Shown one piece after another: positions 1-8,600 of a stretch of 16,496 nt of DNA. The position numbers and the translations under genes are program-made. Each line of letters opens with the position of its first letter. Position 1 is the first letter of the stretch. The stretch is from contig JAHBMJ010001592.1 in the NCBI GenBank assembly GCA_018398765.1, forward strand, positions 12,223-28,718, given 5' to 3'. Source of the stretch: Chromera velia. Its lineage: Eukaryota; Sar; Chromeraceae. The notes beneath the pieces are model-generated. The model was not told the origin of the DNA, ran no database searches, and worked only from the letters and a program-made list of their open reading frames with translations.

Positions 1-248
1 GGGGGGGGGGGACTAGACACGCGCACAGATAGGCAGGCAGGCACAAAAAGAAACTCCCCGCTTTTGTCCGTCCATCTGTCTCTCCGTCCTTTTTTCTGTT
101 TCTTTTTCCTCCCCCTTCTGTTTTTCTTTCTGTGTGGCGATGGACCTGTGAAGGATGGTCTTTGCCTCCACCCAAAATGATTCCGACTCGGACTTTCACC
201 CTGCCTGCCTGTTTCTCTTGCACATGACTTCTTCACTTCCTTCTGCAG
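1..248 (+). other. Probable 3' part of an intron upstream of the first visible exon
   Basis: The first visible exon encodes only the C-terminal half of a TSP1 repeat, so the missing half (the WxxW and first Cys pair) must come from an exon further left. I find no such half in 1-248. The stretch is strongly pyrimidine-rich (about 60-135 and 205-248) and ends in TTCTGCAG at 241-248, as an intron 3' end should. It opens with an 11-nt G run, which could be a sequencing or assembly edge artefact. Confidence 0.6.
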
Positions 249-321
249 AAGCCTGCCACCAACGGTGGAAGAGCGTGTCCCACTCGGACGGACGATCGAG
301 AGTGTTACGTCGACTCTTGCT
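249..321 (+). CDS. Exon 1 of the visible gene: C-terminal half of TSP1 repeat 1
   Basis: Reads KPATNGGRACPTRTDDREC followed by YVDSC, the GG..CP....R.C....C signature of the second half of a thrombospondin type-1 repeat. It begins in phase 0 after CTGCAG (243-248) and ends after one base of a codon before the donor GTCAGT (322). That base joins CT of exon 2 to give Ser. The exon is too short to be found by ORF length, and the phase match plus TSP1 spacing support it. Confidence 0.75.
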
Positions 322-1561
322 GTCAGTCAGTCAGTCTCTCTGTCTCTCGCTGGTGCATCTCTGAAAGCTTTTCGGTTGCTTGGTTGATTCCTTCTTGTCT
401 TCTGTCTTTCTTTTCAGCTTGCATGGACACTTGTGTAACCCTGTTTCTCGAATTGCAGCATTGAACTTTCTACCACAATGCTTAGCTTTTCTCTGGGAGG
501 GCTGTAAATACATGAAAAATAATTCAGCCAGTAAGTAAACGAAAAACTATATTCCTGCGTGCAGCTGCTGACTGCTCTGTGAACGAGTGGAGTGAGTGGT
601 CCGAGTGCACAACAAGCTGCAAGGGAGCCATCAGGTACCGAGAACGCTCAGTGAACCAGCTGGCGCTCTCTGGTGGCGCTCCCTGTCCCCCTCTGTACGA
701 AGAAGAAGTGTGCGAGGGAAATCCCGAATGCAGTAAGTCCTCTTTTTCTTTCTCTTCGTTCTCTTCCTGCAGGCTTGGGTGGCAACAATGTGATGACGAT
801 TCTCAAGAAGAAAAACAAAAGCGTGCGATGATTCCCTTCAGGCAGTCCGCCTTCCTTCCCATGCTTGCAAGTTGCTGTCGAAAGACCGACCTCCCCTTTC
901 TCTTTCTCTCCGCCTTCCTTTCTCCTTCCACGTTCAAGTGGCACATGTCTGTGATGAGAGAGAGTCATGATTCCGTCACCAGATGAGTACAGATAAGGAT
1001 TCTACAGTCAGGATTTTCCTTCCTCCCTTCTTTTGTTTTGATCTTTCTTTCTTTCTTTGTGTATGCATGCATGCAGACAATTCCGAGTGTGACATGTCCC
1101 AGTGGAGTGCCTGGTCCACATGCACTGCCTCGTGTGCGGGCGGGACGAGACGCAGAACCCGAACAGTCGAGGGTACACCAGCAGGCATCACAAGCGACCA
1201 GTGCCCTCCAGTCACAGAAACGGAAAATTGCAACAACTTCCAGTGCTCTGCCGACTGTCAGGTGTCCTCTTGGACAGAGTGGGGTCCTTGTAGCACCACC
1301 TGCGGAGTCGGCCAAATTCTCCGCACTCGAGACATCACACAACAACCCCAGGGACAGGGATTCGACTGTCCGGAGGCTGCACAGGCTCTCGAGTGCTATG
1401 CAGGCACCTGCCCGGATGTCTGTCAAGTCTCTGAGTGGGGCGAGTGGAGTCAGTGCCTTGACACGTGCATCCGCAAGAGGACCAGAGAGGTCGAGAACGG
1501 TCCCGACAGCTGTGGTGTGCCTCTGGAGGAAGAAGAGGACTGTACCGGAGACGCATGCTGT

Positions 1562-1599
<38 letters not shown>

Positions 1600-4500
1600 G
1601 TTTGTGTGTGTGTGTCCTGATGTTCGTTTGTCTGTCTGCTCACCTGCATTCTCGTTGTTTGCAAGCTTTCTCTGAAACCGAGGGGAGATTCTTTCTGTCA
1701 GAATGCAGAGCGACGAGGCTCTGTCAGACCATCTCTTCCACTCTCTTCTGCTTTCATTAAGCGCCTCTGTTGAAACTTCTGTGTGCAGTGCCCGGATGTG
1801 TGGGGACTGACTGGGGTTCCTATGGGCCCTGCTCTGAGTCCTGTGGTCTCGGGCTCCGCACCCGCAGCAAGGATGACCCGAACTGTCCTGCTCAGGACGA
1901 CGTGGGGCCATGCTATGTTGACGGGTGTGCTCAAGATTGTGCGATCGGTCTCTGGTCAGAGTGGACTGCTTGTGATCGCGTGTGCGGGGGGGGGAAGCAG
2001 GAGCGAAGTCGGAGGGTTGAGCGAAGGGCCTATAAGGGGGGGGCAGAGTGTATCGACGATCAGCTGACCCAAATCAAGCTCTGCAATGACGTTGCGTGTG
2101 TGAGAGATTGTCAGGTGACCGAATGGAGCAACTGGAGTGACTGCTCCGTGTCTTGCAACGGTCCCGGGGTGCGTGAGCGTTCTCGTGCCATCTCGGTTCA
2201 GCCAGAGAACGGAGGACAGCAGTGTCCGTCTCTTGTGGAAGTGGAGAGGGGATGCAACGTCGGAGTCTCTTGCGGTAAGTCGGGGCAGGTAGAGCTTTTC
2301 TAGTCGCATGCTTGGTGGTCTGTTTGAGAGTGACTTTTATCAACAGGAAGACTTGTATTCGCCCGATGCTGCACAACTGTGTAAGTGTCCCGAAAGTGGA
2401 AGTGTCTAATGGTCCTGCTGGTTCTCATCTGATTTGTGTGGTGATCGTGAGTGTTCCTTGATTCGTGAACGTCTGAAAGGTCACGCCAATGCTCACGCAT
2501 ACCAATGCAGGTGCATCTTGTCTGACGAGTGTCTGGAGTGCCTGGACGTTCTGCTCCAATTCCTGTGGAGAGGGAACGAAAACCCGAAATCGTGCCATCG
2601 TCCGAGACGGCACAGACGACAAAAAGTGCCAACCCGAAGATCTCTCCCAGACAGTGCCCTGCGTTGCAGCAGGTACCTGCCCGATTGACTGCGGGGTCTC
2701 GGCCTGGGCCAATTGGACCCCGTGTCCCGTCACCTGTGGGGGGGGATTCAGAACCCGTACCCGATCTATCGATAGGTTCCCTGCCAACGGGGGCGGTCAG
2801 TGCCCCGCGTTGGAGGATGCAGAGATCTGTGGGGACAGGTCATGTGGTGGAGATGACTGTGTGGTTGCAGACTGGGAGGACTGGTCAGAATGTTCAAGGA
2901 CTTGTGGAGGAGGGGTGCACCAGCGTACCCGTGCAGTTCTTCAGCCAGGCCTGCCGAGTGGAATACCATGCCCTGAAGTGCTCCAAAAGCGTGGGTGTGA
3001 ATTGCAGAGATGCCCAGGATCCCCATGCCAAGATGACTCCACAGTATCCCAAAGGGCGGGTGTCGGGTGTCCGGTTCTCGTCAACTTCGGCTGTGACACC
3101 GGGTTCAAAGAACTCGCAGAATCCCAAGGTCAATCATTCCCCGATGACCTCCCTCCAGAGACCAGAATCGGAGACGGATGTCCCCAGTCATGCGGGCAGT
3201 GCGAGGAATGTGCGCCTGGCTGCCAGCTGCGTGACCTCGGCAACCGTCACTGTTCCGATGAATGCAACGTCTCGTCTTGCAACTTTGACGACGGAGACTG
3301 CGACCCGACAAGAAACGACGACGACTGGGAGCCTGAGACCACATCGACCACTACTGCCGCATCAGGCGGTGGTGGCAGCTCGGGAGGCAGTGTGACAAAT
3401 AACTGTCCCCAGAACCCCCCCATGACCTTTTTGGACAGCTCATGTCAGGCTTGTGAGGACTTGTCACGTGTTGAGTCCGAGTCTGGTCAGAGTTGCTCGG
3501 CCCTTGCGGGTATGGTTGGGTGTGATTTTGCCCTCTCTGCTGCGGGCATGACACTCCCCCCTGAGCTTCCCTCAGACGCGCAACTTCATCATGTCTGTCC
3601 AAGCAGTTGCAACAAGTGCGGGGAGACGTGTGCGTCTGGGTGCCCTGACTGGTTCAGAGGCAACTCAGTGTGTGATCCCGGGTGTAACAACGCAGATTGC
3701 GGGTGGGACGATGGTGACTGCACGAGACCCTCCGCACCGGGCGAGTGTGAAGATTCCGAGCTTGTGCAGGCAAACGGCTTTTCCTGTGCGCTCCTCCGCA
3801 CATTCGCGGAGAGTTCAGGTAGAGGCGGCTGTGAGGCTCTTTTGATGAACCTCTCCCCCACACCCGACGTGACTTTGCCTCCCGGCATTCCCGACGACGT
3901 CCTCCTGAAGGATGCGTGTCCAGTCACATGCGGTGCCTGTGACGACCCCACCCGCAGAACCCTGCCTCCTGAGGGCATTGCCTCAACAACACCCGCCCCT
4001 GGCGTCTCCAGTGGGCCCATCAAGACGTTCTTCTACGGAGAGGCAACAGAGTGCATGGACCAGAACGTTGACATGCAGGTGATCGCAGAGGGGCGACGGT
4101 GTGACGAACTCCGAAATCTTGTCGGGTGCGAATACCGGTTGGAGGATGCCGGTCTGACGATCCCGGATAAGTTCCCCTCCAACATCACCGTCAGTGAACT
4201 GTGCCCCGACTCCTGCGACATGTGCGCAACCTCATGCGCTCCCCGTTGCCCTGACTGGTTCAGAGGGAATGGCAACTGCGACTTGGACTGTTTCGTTGAC
4301 GCGTGCAACAACGATGACGGCGACTGTGAGGGAGTTTCAAAAGAAAACTCAACCAGCGGACCGGCCTACGTGCCTGGGACCGTGCCCGTCACCGTCGTTG
4401 ACGGAGTTGCCTACAGGTGCGAAAACCGCCCTGAGGTGGAACAGCTCTCTGGTTACTCCTGCGTCGAGCTCTACGCCCTTCTGCCCTCCCAGTGCGACTA

Positions 4501-5573
4501 CGTACTTGCCAATGTCGCCGAGCAGATCACCTTCCCCGACAACCTTCCAGAGGGTGCGACTCTGGCAACAGTCTGCCCTGTCACGTGCGGTCTGTGTGTA
4601 GAAGAATGCAATGCCGGTTGTCCTCGTTGGTTCCTCGGAAACGGCGGCTGTGACCGCGAGTGCAACAACCAGTTCTGCAACTACGACGACGGGGACTGCG
4701 AGGGCATTCCCCCCGTTGAAATCGATGAGCCAAATCTAGGAGGGGCCCAGGCTCCCGGTATTGGGGGTGATGTCCTCTTCGATCCTGACGAGGACCCAGA
4801 CTGCAGAGATAATCCCATGGTCCGTGCGAACGGCTACACATGCGAGGTGTTTATTGCAGTGGCATCCAGAGGGTGTGACTCCACCCTCGGTGAACTTTCA
4901 GGGTCAACCAATCAGGACATCGGCTCCTTCCCTCCCAGCATGCGTATCAGAGACGCCTGTCCTATGAGCTGCAAAGCCTGTTATCCGTTCGGCAACATTC
5001 CTTCCAATGCCGATTTCTCCCAGTGCCAAAACTCAGACTCCGTTGCCGAGCTGGGACAGTCGTGCGAATTGATGAAGAGTGTGTCGGGCAGCTTCTCTGG
5101 GTGCGACACTCTTCTTGAGGAGATCTCCCCCACCGCCCTTCCTGCCTATATCCCTGCCGATACTCGCATCAGGGACGTCTGCAGATCCACCTGCGGTCTT
5201 TGTCAGATCCCTACCTGCTCTGACAGAGACAAGAACGGCGATGAGGATTGGGTTGACTGTGGAGGTTCATGCAGGGAATGCAGATCCTGTCGCAACACAC
5301 TCGCCAAGTCCCTCGGTCCCCTTTACGTTGTCACGGGAGAGGACAATGGCCTCATGCACGGGGCTGAGAGAAGAGTGACCTGTGCAGAGGATGCACTCCA
5401 AGCAGCAGGACCCATCGGGGGTGTGGATGTCAAGTGCCTCGACGGAGACTTCCAGGATCCCCGCATCGTCTGTGAGGCCAGGACGATTGAGGTGTCTGTC
5501 GGCACAGGCACCATCATCACCAACGGACCGTGGGACGTCTCTGTCATCACACCCATTCACGTCAGTCTGCTCC

Positions 5574-5630
<57 letters not shown>

Positions 5631-8600
5631 TGTTTCTGTGTGTGTGTGTGCCTGTTTCGCTGTCTGTGTGTGAGGGCCCCGTTGAATTGTTCGTTCCCTC
5701 TTCTTTTTGGGTGTAGATGCCAAATGTTTCCAAATTTTCATTGAAGTGACCACCCCTCTGTTTGTTCTGCAGCTTGCATTGACTGCCGCTTTGGAGCTGG
5801 CAGGCGGCGACGACCTTCGTATCCTGTCTTACACAGGGCCGACCGTCGAGACAAGTGCGAGAGTGCCGGCCCCGTCTGGTGGGGGCGGAGGTGCACCCGC
5901 GCTTTGCGTCGATGACCCTATTGTTGCTCAAAACGGATTGAGCTGTGCCGAGATCAAATCCTTCAGCATCCCCTGCTCAGTGACCGTCAAGTCCCTCGCA
6001 GATGCCCAAGGCGAAACGCTCCCACCCGAGATCGGTCCCTCTGACCCTGTCTCGAAATTCTGTGCCAAGACGTGCGGCACATGCAGACGCCGTCTGCAGG
6101 CTGGGTCCTCTAATCAGATCTCGTTCACGTACGCGATCCTGTCCACAACCGACTACTCAAGAAGAACCAGGGGGCAGAACCTCAACGCAGCCTTCACCGA
6201 CGCCTTCAAGCGCTTCGCCAGTTCCAACGCCGTCACTTACTACAGAGAGGGACCCGGGGGCCTTGCAGAGCTTGCAGTGGCATCTGTTTCTTCTGCCACG
6301 GCTTCTCTTGAGCCCCTCACCCGCCCCGTGGTCGAACTGAGTGAGTTCAACGCTGCATTCGGCAGTGACCAGCTCGGAGACTGGATTGCCGCATCCAAAT
6401 TGATGAAGTCTACTCAGCCCGCCAGTGCCTTCCCTGAGCTCGCCCAGGACACAGAGTACGACTGCAAAGACACCTCACAGGGCTGCTGCGCTCTGATGGG
6501 TGAGATCAACGGTGTCCTCTCCTCGCGGTCATGTGGGAGACTGCTCTTCTCAGGGCCTTTCTCTGAACTTCGAGTGAAAACGTTTTGCTCTGAATGTTCA
6601 GGGGAGCTCCGTCAGATACTTGACAGATTCCAGAACAGAGCCAGAGACGGAAACCCCGAAGGATGCGAAGCCCATAAATTCATTTCCTCCATGGTCGAGG
6701 GCATCTGCTCTCGGGGCCCTGGAGGGGACTACTGCATGGGCCATCTGCCGAAGAATTGGGAAGCCTTCGAGGGTGGTCTCTCTGCTCTGACCTCCATGGG
6801 CAACTCGGAACTGAATTCCGCCTGTGCAGCCAGCAGCTGCTTCAGATGGAATGTCAAGTCAGTCCGCAAGAGCTTGATCGAGTGATGCTTTCTTTGTGTG
6901 AACCTCGTGCTTCAGTCACGCTTGGTCTTTGAGTCTGTGAGCGAGCGTCATCGAGAATCCTCACACATGCAGGAAGGAAGTTTAGAATAGAGGGAGGATG
7001 TTTGGAGTTCATGGACCTTCATGATTGATTGCGTCCTCCCCTCCTGTACTCCACCCCCCTTTTCTCTCTGTTGTTCTCTCTGCCCTCCTGTGTGACTGTC
7101 CTTTGATCAGATAAGCTTGGTGGTCCTTCTGGCTCTGTTTCTCCTGTTTGCAACTGCTCTCTTTTTGAGGATAAGAAAAATATCTCTGACTGCGCAATCC
7201 TCAGCATAAACACTTCCAAGAACAAAACGACAACATTGATAGAGTTTCATCAATCCAGTCATCGTGAACCTTTCATTTTCTTGTCTTGTCTGCAGGTACG
7301 TGGAGGCTCTCCGAGCAGCAGAGCTAGGCACCAGAGGATTGCGAAGAGAGGCCATGGGTGCAGACAGCGAAGCCTACCTGGACTATCCCTCCAGTGCCTT
7401 GCTGGATGCGGTCTGTTGGAGGGAGGACGGGTCATACTGCACGAACACTTTGAACGACATTGCCAAGAACAACCCGATCGAAATCCTGAAAATCCCCGGA
7501 CAGACCAACAGCATGCGCTCGATGTGCTCGTTGCCCTGTCAAGCCAAGAAGACAGGTCTCTTGGGAGCAGCCGCTTTCGAGTGGGGACGCCTTCACAACA
7601 GTGCAAAGCACATGGTGTTGGGGAAATTGATGAAAGCGTTCCATCGTTTCGGTTGTCGAACCAACAGAAGAGGCAATCAGTGCGGAGAGTTGATTTTCAA
7701 ATCTGTGTCTCTGACCGACGCAGCAAACCAAGGAGTGATCTCAGATGGGTCCAACCTTCTGGCCTCTACATTCGATTGGAAGGTCACCTCCGCAAGAACC
7801 CCTTGGTGTCCAGAGGAGTGCCTTCCCATCTTCAATGGAGATGGAGAGTGTGACTCTGTGTGCTTCACAGAAGACTGCGGTTGGGATGGGGGTGATTGCC
7901 TGTTCTCGACAATCGAGCCTCATGTGTACAAGACAGTCGTTGAGGCACTGCCAGATCAACAGCTGTGCACTCCCGGGGACCTCTCTCTCTCCTTCCTCAG
8001 AGAGTGGCCTTGTGACGCCAGTTGTGAGATGGTGTGGGAAGATGAAATCGAAGAGAACGGTTGCTGTCTTGCGGGAGCACAGGAACTTCTGCGAGAGGTG
8101 CGCTTCCTTCTGCCTGTTTGTTGCCGCATGATTTGCCTATCAAGCTTCTTTCTCGTGATTTGTTTCTCTCTCTCTAGCTCTGTTTGACATAAAAGAATCT
8201 CCTGCTGCTTTTCTTTGATCTGTGACCGATCGTTTCATCGTTTCATTCCTCACTGTAGTGTAAATTTCTCCTCCTTTGTTTTTTTATGCATGGAAGTTCC
8301 TCCTTCTTTCTCTCTTGTCAACCAGTAGTCGCGAGAGAGAGAGGGCATATACATACATGTGGTCATGTCATCCATTTGCCTTCTGGATGTCTTTTGTGCT
8401 GTGCATACAGGTTCGTCCCGGCCAGTTGCGGCAGGACGTGGCACAGCTCTCTGGATCCATTCCGACGTCCTCCATTGAGACCGAGTGGTCTGTGGCCTTC
8501 CTGGAACAGAGGTGCGGGTTCTCTCTTGACAGAACCTGCGCTGCCGATACCCCCCGAAATGTTGTCACCCTCTCCGTACGTGCATCCAATCTGAACTTCG

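Noticed and set aside
155-364. ATG ORF near the left edge reading through the first exon in another frame
   Set aside because: The TSP1 half-repeat is in a different frame at 249-321. The rest of this ORF is low-complexity Ser/Leu sequence.
965-1426. Antisense ORF of 153 codons over exon 3
   Set aside because: It overlaps a well-supported TSP1 exon and shows only shadow composition (reverse of Cys/Trp-rich codons).
1335-1664. Minus ORFs with RERERE stretches over intron 3 and intron 5 repeats
   Set aside because: They are produced by (TC)n microsatellites on the other strand.
6858-6885. Possible gene end at the TGA at 6883
   Set aside because: The next exon at 7296 continues in matching phase with Cys-rich ectodomain sequence, and a GTCAGTC donor identical to others lies 25 nt before the TGA.
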